Of a DNA stretch of 51,711 bases, positions 38,089 to 47,152 are shown piece after piece; the first letter of the stretch is position 1; every line of letters starts with the position of its first letter. The notes beneath the pieces are model-generated. The model saw only the letters and a program-made list of their open reading frames with translations. It had not been told where the DNA came from and ran no database searches. Position numbers and translations under genes: made by a program. Origin of the DNA: an uncultured Collinsella sp. (GTDB taxonomy: Bacteria > Actinomycetota > Coriobacteriia > Coriobacteriales > Coriobacteriaceae); contig CALGZX010000028.1 in assembly GCA_937934165.1 (NCBI GenBank), positions 1 through 51,711 on the forward strand, in the 5' to 3' direction.

Positions 38089-40959
38089 TCACGCTCCCTG
38101 TGCGGCAAGCGCCGCGGTCAGGACGATACCGGCGATCTTGGCGGCCTTGACGTCATGCTTGTCGAAATCCTCCAAGGCCACCGAGATGGCGACCGTGGGT
38201 GAATCGTAAGGTGCAAAGCCAACGAACATAGAGTTGACGTTGGTGCCGCCGGTCTCGGCCGAGCCGGTCTTGCCGGCGACCTTGACGCCGGGGATCTGGG
38301 CATCGGTGCCGGTGCCGGACTGGACGACGGCAAGCATGGCCTGCTTGACCTGGTCGGCCGTGGCGGAGCTGACGGCCTGCCCCAGCGAGCGGGACTGCGT
38401 GGTCTTGACCACGGTTCCGTCCGGGGCAAGTACCTGGGCTACAAAGTACGGGTCCATGACCACGCCACTGTTGGCGATGGCGGCGGCAATCACGGCGTTT
38501 TGCATGACGGTGGTCTGCGGGCCGGGCGTGTGGTCCATGCCGACAGGCTGGCCGGCGCCGGCCCAGGCGGTCTCCCACTCGGTCATGAGCGACGGGTCGG
38601 CCATGATGGAGGCCGCGGAGGTCAGGTCCTGGCCGAGCTTTTGGCCGTAGCCAAAGGCGTTGGCAAACTGTACGAGCGTGTTTGCGCCAACTTCGTTTGC
38701 CACCTGGCCGAAGACGACGTTGGAGGACACGGCAAAGGCCTGCTGCAGGCTGATGGTGCCGTAGCTCTCGTTGGCATAGTTGGTGACCGGTGCGTTGCCG
38801 ATGTCCATGGAGCCGGGCGCCTGGTAGGTGCTGGTAAGGCTGGCGGTACCGGTCTCGAGTGCCGCGGAAAGCGTAACGACCTTAAACGTTGAGCCCGGCG
38901 TGTACAGCGCGTCCATGGCGCGATTGTACATGGAGCCGTCCTCGCCGCCGCCCGTCTGCAGCAGGGCATCGATGTTGGTGTTGTCGTAGGTGGGCGAGCT
39001 GGCACATGCGAGCACCGCGCCGGTACGCGGGTCGATGACCACTACAGCGCCCTTAAAGCCCTTGAGCGCCTGCTCAGCAGCCGTCTGGATGCGCGAGTCG
39101 ATGGTGAGCTTGGCGGTGTTGCCCGGCTGGGTCTGGCCCGCGAGCGACGCGATGGCGTTGTTCCAGCTGGAGTAGTCCTTAGAACCGGTGAGCGTGTCGT
39201 TCATGACGCTCTCGATGGCGGTGGTGCCATACTGCTGGCTCACGTAGCCAACCACGTGCGCTGCCAGGTTACCGTTGGGGTAGGAGCGTACGTAGGTGCC
39301 GTCCTCCTGCTGCAGCGACTCGGCCAGCGTCACGCCGTCGGACGTGATGATGGAGCCGCGCTGGATGTACTTGGAGCGGGCGATGGTGTGGTTGTTGGTC
39401 GGCATGTCCTGATAGTCCTTGGCCTTAATGACCTGGACATAGGTGAGGTTGCCGATAAGGATGGCGAACAGCGCCGTAAAGGCGAGCACCGCACGGGTTA
39501 GACGGTTGGCGAGCGCAACGCGGCCGAGCACACCGGATTCAGGCGTGTCGAGCAGGCGACGGCGCATGCGCGAGCCGACGGAATGGCTGCCGCTGCCGTA
39601 GGAAGACGAGGTGGCAAAGCGCGTGCCCGTCGGGGCGGCGGCAGATGCGACCTGATCATCGGTGATGGCGGCCATGGTGCCGGTGCCGGTAAGCTCGGCC
39701 TCGCGTCCGGTAGCCTCGTCACCGGCGCGCAGCAGGAGCGCGACGATGATAAAGCTCGCCAGCAGCGAGGAGCCGCCCTGGCTCATAAAGGGCAGAGTGA
39801 CGCCGGTCAGCGGGATCAGGCGGGTGACGCCGCCCACGATCAAAAAGGCCTGGAAGCTGATGGCTGCCGTAAGACCGGTGGCGCTAAAGGCGGCGAGGTC
39901 GGATTTAGCGCGGGCAGCTGTGGTCAGGCCACGCACGGCAAAGAGCATAAACAGGATGAGCACGGCGCCGCCGCCCAAAAGGCCCATCTCCTCGCCGATA
40001 GCCGAGAAGATAAAGTCGGACTCGACGACAGGGATGTTGTTGGCCATGCCGTTGCCGATGCCAACACCGACCAGACCGCCATCGGCAAGCGAGAAGAGCG
40101 ACTGGACGATCTGGTAGCCCTGGCCCTGGGCGTCCTTAAACGGATCGACCCAAACCTGGAAACGCACCTGAACGTGCGACAGGAACTTGTAGGCGCCCAC
40201 GGCTCCGACGGCTAAGAGCGCAAGGCCGATAACGACATACGAAAAGCGCCCCGTGGCAACGTAGAGCATCAGCAAGAAGATGGTGTAGAACAGCACGGCC
40301 GAACCCAGGTCGCGTTCGAAGACGACGACGAGCAGGCACACACCCCACACGGCAAACAGCGGCAGCAGCAGTCGCAGACGAGGGATCTTAAAGCCCAGGA
40401 TCTTGCGGTTGGAGATGGAGAGCAGCTCGCGGTTCTCGGCTAGGTAGCCGGCCAGGAACAGGACGATAAAGACCTTGGCGAACTCGCCAGGCTGGATGGT
40501 AAAGCCCGCGATGCGAATCCACAGCTTGGAGCCCGAGATCGTGGTGCCGATAAAGATGGGCAGCATCAGCAGGATGATGCCGATAATGCCAAAGGTGTAC
40601 TTGTAGCGCATGACCACGTCGAGGTTTTTGACCAGTGCAAGCGTTCCCACCATCAGGGCCACCGAGACAAACAGGATGATGAGCTGTGAGATGGCGAGAG
40701 CGGGGGCGAGACGCGTCACGAACGTGATGCCGATGCCCGAAAGTATAAATACGATGGGTAGGATGGCGGGGTCGGCGCCGGGCGCCAAGATGCGCACGGC
40801 GATATGTGCCGCGGCGAAGGCGGCAAAGAGGCCGATCGGCACGGCGAGCGTCTCAAAGGAGATGGCAGCGCCCGCGGTGAGGACGTACATCGCATACAGC
40901 AGGATGACGGGGAACGCCGAGGCGATGAGCAAGAGCAGCTCGGTGTTGCGGCGACTCAT
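38089..40959 (-). CDS. Fused RodA/FtsW (SEDS) glycosyltransferase and penicillin-binding protein transpeptidase
   Basis: One 956-aa polypeptide contains both halves of a peptidoglycan synthase. Residues 1-412 are a SEDS polymerase with about ten spans; the conserved loop WVDPFKDAQGQGYQIVQS has the catalytic-type aspartate D272, and PLTGVTLPFMSQGGSS follows. A Ser/Thr/Ala linker (about 413-487) leads to a membrane segment (about 488-506) and a class B PBP with TPGSTFK (S690, K693), SSN (745-747) and KTG (897-899). In related operons these are separate rodA and pbpA genes. ATG 40959 follows GGGAG. The stop and following ATPase-free gap show no frameshift artefact. Confidence 0.93.
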   Translation of the reverse strand: MSRRNTELLLLIASAFPVILLYAMYVLTAGAAISFETLAVPIGLFAAFAAAHIAVRILAPGADPAILPIVFILSGIGITFVTRLAPALAISQLIILFVSVALMVGTLALVKNLDVVMRYKYTFGIIGIILLMLPIFIGTTISGSKLWIRIAGFTIQPGEFAKVFIVLFLAGYLAENRELLSISNRKILGFKIPRLRLLLPLFAVWGVCLLVVVFERDLGSAVLFYTIFLLMLYVATGRFSYVVIGLALLAVGAVGAYKFLSHVQVRFQVWVDPFKDAQGQGYQIVQSLFSLADGGLVGVGIGNGMANNIPVVESDFIFSAIGEEMGLLGGGAVLILFMLFAVRGLTTAARAKSDLAAFSATGLTAAISFQAFLIVGGVTRLIPLTGVTLPFMSQGGSSLLASFIIVALLLRAGDEATGREAELTGTGTMAAITDDQVASAAAPTGTRFATSSSYGSGSHSVGSRMRRRLLDTPESGVLGRVALANRLTRAVLAFTALFAILIGNLTYVQVIKAKDYQDMPTNNHTIARSKYIQRGSIITSDGVTLAESLQQEDGTYVRSYPNGNLAAHVVGYVSQQYGTTAIESVMNDTLTGSKDYSSWNNAIASLAGQTQPGNTAKLTIDSRIQTAAEQALKGFKGAVVVIDPRTGAVLACASSPTYDNTNIDALLQTGGGEDGSMYNRAMDALYTPGSTFKVVTLSAALETGTASLTSTYQAPGSMDIGNAPVTNYANESYGTISLQQAFAVSSNVVFGQVANEVGANTLVQFANAFGYGQKLGQDLTSAASIMADPSLMTEWETAWAGAGQPVGMDHTPGPQTTVMQNAVIAAAIANSGVVMDPYFVAQVLAPDGTVVKTTQSRSLGQAVSSATADQVKQAMLAVVQSGTGTDAQIPGVKVAGKTGSAETGGTNVNSMFVGFAPYDSPTVAISVALEDFDKHDVKAAKIAGIVLTAALAAQGA

Positions 40960-40975
40960 AAGCGGCACTCCCTTT

Positions 40976-42889
40976 CTAATTCTTATCGGAGGCTTCGGCC
41001 TCGGCGGACTGTTCGGCGGTTTTCTCGGAATCTGATTCGGAGGTCGATCCCTGATTGGTGTTGTCGCGAATCGTTTGCGCGTCGATCACCTGGCGGGTCT
41101 GCTCCTCGTCGATCTGGTGGCGGTACTTGGATATCGTGTCCTGCGCATCGTCGACACTTGTTTGCGGAATGCCCGCCTTGAGGCGGTTTTGCGTGTCTTC
41201 GGGCAGGTCGGATAGCTTGATGCTGGTTTCGCTTTCGAGCCAGTGGAGCTTGAGTCCGAGCGGCTTGCCGGGCAGGCCGCGCCAGACGGCGACATTGCCC
41301 TGGTAGGTACCCAGGTAGTACGAGCCGGTGACACCCGTGTAGGCCCAGATGCCAGCTGCCAGCACAAAGACGAGGGCCAGGATGGCGGCGATAGTAACGT
41401 TGCGGCGACGCACGCGTTGCGCCTCGCGCATGACGCCATCGTCAACCAGGTCAACGACTACTACGGTCACGTTGTCGTGGCCGCCGGCGGCAAGCGCCGC
41501 GTCCACTAGGTTGTCGACGCAGATTTGCGCGGTTGAGGACTGCGTGGCGATGTTCTCGATATCGCTATCGGGAATCATGCTCGAGAGGCCGTCGGAGCAC
41601 AGGATCAGGCGGTCGCCTTCCTCGATATGCAGAGTGAAGTGGTCGGCATACATGGCGGGGTCCGAGCCCAGTGCGCGGGTGATGACCGAACGGTTGGGGT
41701 GGACGCGAGCCTCGTCTGCCGTGATCTCGCCAGCGTCCACGAGCTCCTCCACGTAGGAGTGGTCGCGGGTCACGCGGATGAGCGTGCCCTCGTGGAGCAG
41801 GTAGGCGCGAGAGTCGCCCACGTGGGCGATGGCGAGCGTGTCGTTTTCGATATAGGCGCAGGTGGCTGTGCAGCCCATGCCGGGCTTGCCCAGGCCGTTC
41901 AGGGCCGCCTCGATTACGGCGGCGTTGGCTGCCTCGACGGCTGCGGCCAGGCGCGCTGCGTCGGCGGACTGCGGGGCCGTCTTGGCAATAGTCTCGACGG
42001 CGATGGAAGAGGCTACCTCGCCGGCGGCGTGACCGCCCATGCCGTCGCATACGCAAAAGAGCGGCGACTGCACCAGGTAGGAATCCTCATTGTGCGGGCG
42101 CACGCAGCCAACGTCGGAGCGGGCGCCCCACATGAGTTGCGTGGTGGTACCGGCATCATAGGTCGAGTCGGTCTCGATGCGCTCCTCGGTCAGGGGTTCA
42201 AAGCTCATGGTCGAGCCGGGGTCTTTGAGCTTGGCCTCAACGGCGGCAACGTCGATTTCGGCGGTGTCACCGGGAGAGACGGTGTCGGTCTCGGCGTTTG
42301 ATTCGGAATCGCCGGTGTCCGGGGAGTCGGGCTCCTCGGACATGCGGGCGGTCGACTCGTCGTCTTGCGGGCTGACGTCTATAGGCTCGGGCGTCGAAAA
42401 GTGCGACGGCGCGGGCGTGCTTTGCGACTGGGCGGCGGGCTCGGCCACGGCATCGGACTCGCTTGCGGGCGCAGGGCCGTCCTCGGGGGATGGCCCTGCC
42501 TCGGGCGCCGGCGTAGACGCGGGCGCAACCTCGGATGCCGGGGCTATGGGAAACGCCGGCGCGGCGGGCTCGGGTGCCGCAAACACCGCAGCGCTCTCGT
42601 TGATTGCCGCGGCGACGGGCTCTGCAAAGTGAGCCGGCGCTGGGGTTGCTTCGGGCGCTGTGGGCTGTTCCGCAGCATGTGCGCCGATGGGCGCCGCTAC
42701 GGCATCCTCTTCGTCCTCGTTATCGGCGAGATCCGAAATATCATGCGTTACATGCGAAAGAGGCAGGGAGAACACGGTGTCCTCGGGCTCCACGGGTGCG
42801 GAGCCCGCCGGAGCGGCGTGGGCCGGCGCAGCTGTGGCGGCGGCCGGTGCCTCGGTCATAGTTGCGGACTTGTTCTCCTCGTCGATCAT
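40976..42889 (-). CDS. PP2C-type Ser/Thr phosphatase with long N-terminal extension
   Basis: Dephosphorylates targets of the operon's kinases (PstP role). The phosphatase domain runs from about 253 to 500: RPHNEDSYLV, CDGMGGHAAGEVAS (D282), VGDSRAYLL, RSVITRALG and GGHDNVTVVVVDL. The first ~250 residues are Ala/Pro/Glu-rich and disordered, longer than in known PstP. A membrane span (about 510-530) and an extracytoplasmic tail follow. The ATG overlaps the fhaB stop by 4 nt (ATGA), so the long extension is translated from a real coupled start rather than being an artefact. Confidence 0.9.
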   Translation of the reverse strand: MIDEENKSATMTEAPAAATAAPAHAAPAGSAPVEPEDTVFSLPLSHVTHDISDLADNEDEEDAVAAPIGAHAAEQPTAPEATPAPAHFAEPVAAAINESAAVFAAPEPAAPAFPIAPASEVAPASTPAPEAGPSPEDGPAPASESDAVAEPAAQSQSTPAPSHFSTPEPIDVSPQDDESTARMSEEPDSPDTGDSESNAETDTVSPGDTAEIDVAAVEAKLKDPGSTMSFEPLTEERIETDSTYDAGTTTQLMWGARSDVGCVRPHNEDSYLVQSPLFCVCDGMGGHAAGEVASSIAVETIAKTAPQSADAARLAAAVEAANAAVIEAALNGLGKPGMGCTATCAYIENDTLAIAHVGDSRAYLLHEGTLIRVTRDHSYVEELVDAGEITADEARVHPNRSVITRALGSDPAMYADHFTLHIEEGDRLILCSDGLSSMIPDSDIENIATQSSTAQICVDNLVDAALAAGGHDNVTVVVVDLVDDGVMREAQRVRRRNVTIAAILALVFVLAAGIWAYTGVTGSYYLGTYQGNVAVWRGLPGKPLGLKLHWLESETSIKLSDLPEDTQNRLKAGIPQTSVDDAQDTISKYRHQIDEEQTRQVIDAQTIRDNTNQGSTSESDSEKTAEQSAEAEASDKN

Positions 42890-43302
42890 CGACGGTTCAC
42901 CTTCATGACCACGTCGCCAATCTGGACTTCGTCGCCCTCACGCAGCGTCGCGGGCTCCACGAGCTGGCGGCCGTTGACGAGCGTGCCGTTAAGCGAGTTG
43001 AGGTCCTCGATGATGAGCGCCGGGCCCTGCAGCGAAAAGCGCGCATGCGAGGCCGAGACGAACGGTTCGTTGATGCAGATGTCCGAAGATGGCGAGCGAC
43101 CGACGATGACGGGGCCGAGCATGTCTACGTGGATGCCGCGGATACCGCGCGGACCCTTGTCCACATCAATCGTCCAGATAGCCGAGTCGCGGCGCTGCCC
43201 GCGCACAAGTCCCACGCCGGTCTTCATGACGGCGAACAGGAAGATATAGAGCAGGGCGACCAAGACGATGCGGCCTGCAAAAAGGACGATATCGATGTTC
43301 AT
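42886..43302 (-). CDS. FHA domain protein, FhaB-like
   Basis: Phosphothreonine-binding adaptor for kinase signalling. The 138-aa product has one N-terminal membrane span (about 7-26, VLFAGRIVLVALLYIFLFAV) and an FHA domain with GPVIVGRSPSSDICINEPFVSASHARF, LEDLNSLNGTLVNG-type sequence and VQIGDVVMKV. In mycobacteria FhaB partners with the PASTA kinase and cell-wall proteins. It is 6 nt downstream of fhaA and overlaps the phosphatase start by 4 nt. Confidence 0.9.
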   Translation of the reverse strand: MNIDIVLFAGRIVLVALLYIFLFAVMKTGVGLVRGQRRDSAIWTIDVDKGPRGIRGIHVDMLGPVIVGRSPSSDICINEPFVSASHARFSLQGPALIIEDLNSLNGTLVNGRQLVEPATLREGDEVQIGDVVMKVNRR

Positions 43303-43308
43303 AAGCGA

Positions 43309-44322
43309 CTATCCCCTAAATTCAAAGGTACTCAGGCCAAACGTCAGCAGATCGCCGTTGCGCAGCGGGCAGCGCGTAATGCGGCGGTTGTTGACGAGCG
43401 TGCCGTTGGTGGAATTGAGGTCCTCGATCGACCAATCCGAGCCCGTAAAGGTGAGCTGGGCGTGGCGGCGCGACACGTTGGGGTCGCGCAGGGCAATGTC
43501 GGAAACTGAGCGCTCGCGACCGATGGTCACCTGTGCGGAGGTGATGCTATGGCTCTCGCCGCTCACGACGTCGACGAGCTGGGCGAGCGGGCGCTGCGGG
43601 GCGCGAGTGCTCGCCATGTTGGAGGCGATGCCGGCTGCGGCGCCTAGGCCCACGGCGGCACCGGTCGCGGCGGCTCCGCCCATGCCGGCAAGCGCGTCGC
43701 GCGAGACGGTCTGAGGCACCGGGATGGGTGCGGCGGCGGGGTCGGGGACGCTAGGCGCGAAGGGGTCTGCCACGGCAAGCGGGTCGGGAGCGGCGGCGCG
43801 AGGCGTCGGCTGCTGCTGGGGCATGGCGGCGGGGCGCTGCTGCTGCGGGGCAGCAAACTGCTGCTGGCCGGCGCGCGGGGCGCTGGCGGCACGGCTTGCC
43901 GCGGAGTTGTTCTGGCCCAGGCCGTTTTGATAGGCGCGCTCTTCTTCGTACAGGCGGCCGAGCGTGGGGGCATCGACGTTCTCGGCAAAGACCGAGAACT
44001 TGCCGGCGCGCAGCTGCGGATCGATCATAAAGCGCACGAGGGGCTCGCCGACAAAGACATAGCGGCGCTTTTCGGCCTGCGCCTTCACAAACTCGCGGAC
44101 CTCGCGCGAAAGCTCGGGGTAGAACGGGGCGAGCATGGGATCGTCGTCGGCGGCGATAAGGATGGTATAGAGTGCCGGCGCCGTGTTGACGCCGTTGATC
44201 ACCAGAGTCTGATCCTCCATGTCGCGAGCGGCCTGCTTGGCAAGCTTCTTAAAGGAGAACGGGGCACGGGTGGCACCGAAGATGCCGGCCACGTGGTCCT
44301 CGAAGATGTTCAGGAAGTTCAC
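43309..44322 (-). CDS. FHA domain protein, FhaA-like (DUF3662-FHA)
   Basis: The 337-aa product starts MNFLNIFEDHVAGIFGATRAPFSFKKLAKQA, the DUF3662 region of FhaA, followed by an Ala/Pro/Gln-rich linker (about 150-235) and a C-terminal FHA domain with ITIGRERSVSDIALRDPNVSRRHAQL-type sequence and NSTNGTLVNN. FhaA binds phosphothreonine on kinase substrates such as MviN in mycobacteria. The ATG overlaps the stop of the upstream kinase gene (ATGA), so translation is coupled. Confidence 0.9.
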   Translation of the reverse strand: MNFLNIFEDHVAGIFGATRAPFSFKKLAKQAARDMEDQTLVINGVNTAPALYTILIAADDDPMLAPFYPELSREVREFVKAQAEKRRYVFVGEPLVRFMIDPQLRAGKFSVFAENVDAPTLGRLYEEERAYQNGLGQNNSAASRAASAPRAGQQQFAAPQQQRPAAMPQQQPTPRAAAPDPLAVADPFAPSVPDPAAAPIPVPQTVSRDALAGMGGAAATGAAVGLGAAAGIASNMASTRAPQRPLAQLVDVVSGESHSITSAQVTIGRERSVSDIALRDPNVSRRHAQLTFTGSDWSIEDLNSTNGTLVNNRRITRCPLRNGDLLTFGLSTFEFRG

Positions 44323-46172
44323 GAAAGATCACTCTCCGTATAGGTTCTTTGGTATCCGAGCAAATATAGGCATATCCCAACGATTATAGAGGATAGGATT
44401 CCCGCAACCGCCGCCTTGGCGATGACCGCGGCTGCAAGGCTGGCAATTTCCATATGGTGTGCAAGACAGGACGCCGCTGCGCAGCCGATGCCGGTGACAG
44501 CGATGGCGGCGATTGCGGCAAGGTTTGAGCCCTGATTGGCACGCTTGGCATGGGCATTGAGCAGCGCGGATGACGCTGCGGCAGTTGCCGCGGCCAGCCC
44601 AAAGGCAGCCCAAAGGAGCGGGTCTCCCAGCGCTGCGGCAACGTTACCGAGCCCCAGCACGCCTCCGGCTGAAAGCGCGACCGTGGCCAGACGGGCAAAA
44701 AGCGCGCCCATGCCCGTTGCCGCGGCGGCGCTTGCCGGGCCGAGCCAAAATGACGCGACGCCGGCGGCGACCCCAGCTGCCAGGAAGGTATTGCCGGTCA
44801 GACAGCCAAGCGCGAGTGCACAGGTGAGCGCGGCGCTCGCGGCAGCCTCGGTGCGACCCCAGGCGATCCACCAACCGGACATGGCGGCGGCAAAGATCAC
44901 CGCGACGGGCAACATCGACAGGATGCCCTGCGCCTGCATGGTGGCGTTGGCCATGAGCACCAAAAAGCCCACAGCCGAGATGGCCGAGCCAATCTGGGGG
45001 GCCAGGCCAGCCGCCGCTCCGATTGCGATAGCCGCAATGACCAGGCCGGGAAGCGCCGCGACCCCGGCCGTTTGCATCAGCAAAAAGCTAAAGGTGCCGC
45101 ACGTTAGCGCCGAGATAATGCGCATGGTGTAGTCGCGCGCATGACTCCAGCGCGTGCCCGCCCAGCCGAGTGCGGGGTCGACCTCGATGGCGTCGTCCTC
45201 GTAGTGCGACGGCTCGATATCGTCGAGCTCCTGCTCGTCATCCGAAAGCTCGCCAACCATTTGTTCCAGGCTGCGACGGCCCTCGCGTACGCTGCCCAGA
45301 CCGGCAAGGAGCTGGTCGCAAAATGCCTCGATGCTGTTGGGGCGGTCCTGCGGCATGGGGGAGAGCGCGCTCATGAGCGCGGCCTCGGCTCCCGGGGGGA
45401 AGTGTGGTATCAGCTCGCTGGGATAGGTGGCGCCGCCGATGATGCGGTCGAGCGAGTCGGCGGGCGTGGCCGCCATAAAGGGGGCGCTGCCGCACAGGCC
45501 CTCGTAGATCACACAGGCGAGGGCAAAGACATCGGCGCGCTCATCGACCGTGCCGGTCTCGATATCGAGCTGCTCGGGCGGCATGTAGCCGATGGTGCCG
45601 CCGCGCGAGCCGCCAAAGCCACCGGCGGACGACAGTCGCGCCATGCCAAAGTCGGTGAGCTTTACATTGCCCGAGTGGTCGATGAGCACGTTGGCGGGCT
45701 TAATGTCCAGGTGGAGTACGCCATTACTATGGGCGAAGGTGAGCGCCTGGCCTAGGGCATCGGCAATGGCCGCGGCCTCGTCAAAGGTAAGTGAGTGGCC
45801 GTCCACGCGGTGCAAAAACTCGGCCAGCGACATGCCATCGACATATTCCATAACCAGGTAGGCATAGGCTGTGTCGTGCGTAAAGTCGATGACCTGCACG
45901 ATATTGGGATGTTGAAGCATGGCGGCGGTGTGCGCCTCGCGCAGGACATCCATGATGTCGCTGGCGGGCATGCCGGCACCGTTGATAAGGGGGATGCGCT
46001 TAATGGCGACGCGGCGGCGCAGGTGCGTGTCGCGGCAGATCTCGATGGAGCCAAAACCGCCGGTCGCAAGTGTCTCGAGCGGCTGGTACCGCTTGAGCAG
46101 CTCGCGAGAGCTGGTGCCCTCCAAGGGAACGTCCGGCGAGAACCGGGCGGTATGTTGCGAGAAAAGCGGCAT
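44319..46172 (-). CDS. Ser/Thr protein kinase with multi-span C-terminal membrane domain
   Basis: The 617-aa product has a kinase domain (residues 28-300): LATGGFGSIEI, AIKRI (K58), HLDIKPANV (154-162) and TDFGMARL (DFG 174-176). The HRD motif is HLD, so this is a non-RD kinase, and activation-loop control by phosphorylation is not expected. After an acidic linker the C-terminal ~250 residues form roughly eight to ten membrane spans with no PASTA repeats. First gene of the operon, in the place where pknA is found elsewhere at a different position. ATG 46172 is chosen; GGTTGG is a weak ribosome-binding site. Confidence 0.88.
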   Translation of the reverse strand: MPLFSQHTARFSPDVPLEGTSSRELLKRYQPLETLATGGFGSIEICRDTHLRRRVAIKRIPLINGAGMPASDIMDVLREAHTAAMLQHPNIVQVIDFTHDTAYAYLVMEYVDGMSLAEFLHRVDGHSLTFDEAAAIADALGQALTFAHSNGVLHLDIKPANVLIDHSGNVKLTDFGMARLSSAGGFGGSRGGTIGYMPPEQLDIETGTVDERADVFALACVIYEGLCGSAPFMAATPADSLDRIIGGATYPSELIPHFPPGAEAALMSALSPMPQDRPNSIEAFCDQLLAGLGSVREGRRSLEQMVGELSDDEQELDDIEPSHYEDDAIEVDPALGWAGTRWSHARDYTMRIISALTCGTFSFLLMQTAGVAALPGLVIAAIAIGAAAGLAPQIGSAISAVGFLVLMANATMQAQGILSMLPVAVIFAAAMSGWWIAWGRTEAAASAALTCALALGCLTGNTFLAAGVAAGVASFWLGPASAAAATGMGALFARLATVALSAGGVLGLGNVAAALGDPLLWAAFGLAAATAAASSALLNAHAKRANQGSNLAAIAAIAVTGIGCAAASCLAHHMEIASLAAAVIAKAAVAGILSSIIVGICLYLLGYQRTYTESDLS

Positions 46173-46252
46173 GGCCAACCCTCGTGCGTTTAAAGTTCGT
46201 TTGCGAGTGGCGGGCGCGGAGCCGAGCCGTTCGCGGTGGCATAGATGCTGCT

Positions 46253-46283
46253 AGTGTAGCACGCGCAGGTGGGCGACATTCAA
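46253..46283 (-). promoter_or_regulatory. Candidate promoter of the kinase/FHA/PBP operon
   Basis: On the minus strand TTGAAT (complement of 46278-46283) and TACACT (complement of 46253-46258) are 19 nt apart, with TG one base before TACACT, an extended -10. The start codon lies about 80 nt further on. Confidence 0.5.
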
Positions 46284-46320
46284 TTTAAGCTCCGTCTGGG
46301 GTCTGGACCTTGCGTCCGGC

Positions 46321-47037
46321 CTAGCGCTTCTTCTTGTTCTTCTTCTGCTTGCGCTGCTTGCCCTTGGTCTCCTGGGGCTTGTCGCCCTGCTTGGCCTCGG
46401 CGGCGGCCTTCTCGGCCTTCATTTTCTTCTTCTTGGTCTCGATGCGGAGTTTTTTGTTGATGCGCGCCTTAAGGAAGGGGCCGAACTGTTCGGCATCGCC
46501 ACGGACGAAGGTGTCCTTGGGGATCGTCACGCCCTGGTCGGCGAACATGGCCACAAAGATGCGCTCGCCGTCGAGCACGTGGTCGAGCTTGTCAAACGGG
46601 AAGAACTGCGACTTGCCGCTCTTGCCCCAAACCATCAGGCCGTCCTCGTTGGCGGCGACGCGGCGATAGCGGCCACCCATGGACTCGTCGGCCTCGACGG
46701 CGTCGATAAAGTCGCGGGCGAGGGTGTGGTGCAGGTTTTTGCTCCACCAGGCCAAAAAAGCGCCGAATACGATCAGCACGACGCCAAACTTGATCCAGTT
46801 GCCGCCGGCCACCAGCATGCCGATGCCGATGAGCGCGGCAATCGCGGCGGCGACATACAGCGAGCCACGGCGCCTGGGCGAGGCGACCAGGCGCGCAAAG
46901 TCGGTGACGAGATCGTTTTCGTACTGATACTCGTTGAGGTACAGAATGCCGTCATCGGCCGCGGCCTGCTTCTCGAGCGCGACCTCGACCTGGTCGGCTG
47001 CTTCGGAGGGAACGAGGTTGCTCTCTGCGTCTGCCAT
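46321..47037 (-). CDS. YcxB-like membrane protein
   Basis: The 238-aa product has an acidic N-terminus, then two membrane spans (about 60-100, SLYVAAAIAALIGIGMLVAGG and FGVVLIVFGAFLAWW), a soluble part that resembles the YcxB domain (ANEDGLMVWGKSGKSQFFPFDKLDHVLDGERIFVAMF), and a lysine-rich, charged C-terminal tail (KKKKMKAEKAAAEAKQ, KQRKQKKNKKKR). Function unknown; the polybasic tail could bind nucleic acid or lipid head groups. It is divergent from dnaX, with 115 nt between, and stands downstream of the kinase operon promoter only by position. Confidence 0.62.
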   Translation of the reverse strand: MADAESNLVPSEAADQVEVALEKQAAADDGILYLNEYQYENDLVTDFARLVASPRRRGSLYVAAAIAALIGIGMLVAGGNWIKFGVVLIVFGAFLAWWSKNLHHTLARDFIDAVEADESMGGRYRRVAANEDGLMVWGKSGKSQFFPFDKLDHVLDGERIFVAMFADQGVTIPKDTFVRGDAEQFGPFLKARINKKLRIETKKKKMKAEKAAAEAKQGDKPQETKGKQRKQKKNKKKR

Positions 47038-47152
47038 GCTCTTTGGACTCCTATCGCGGCGGGCTCGCCGTACGGGTTATTATGAATGCAGTATGCCGTG
47101 CGACCGCATGGCCACCGCGGCAACAAGACTCAGTATACCCGGGGGAGCACCC

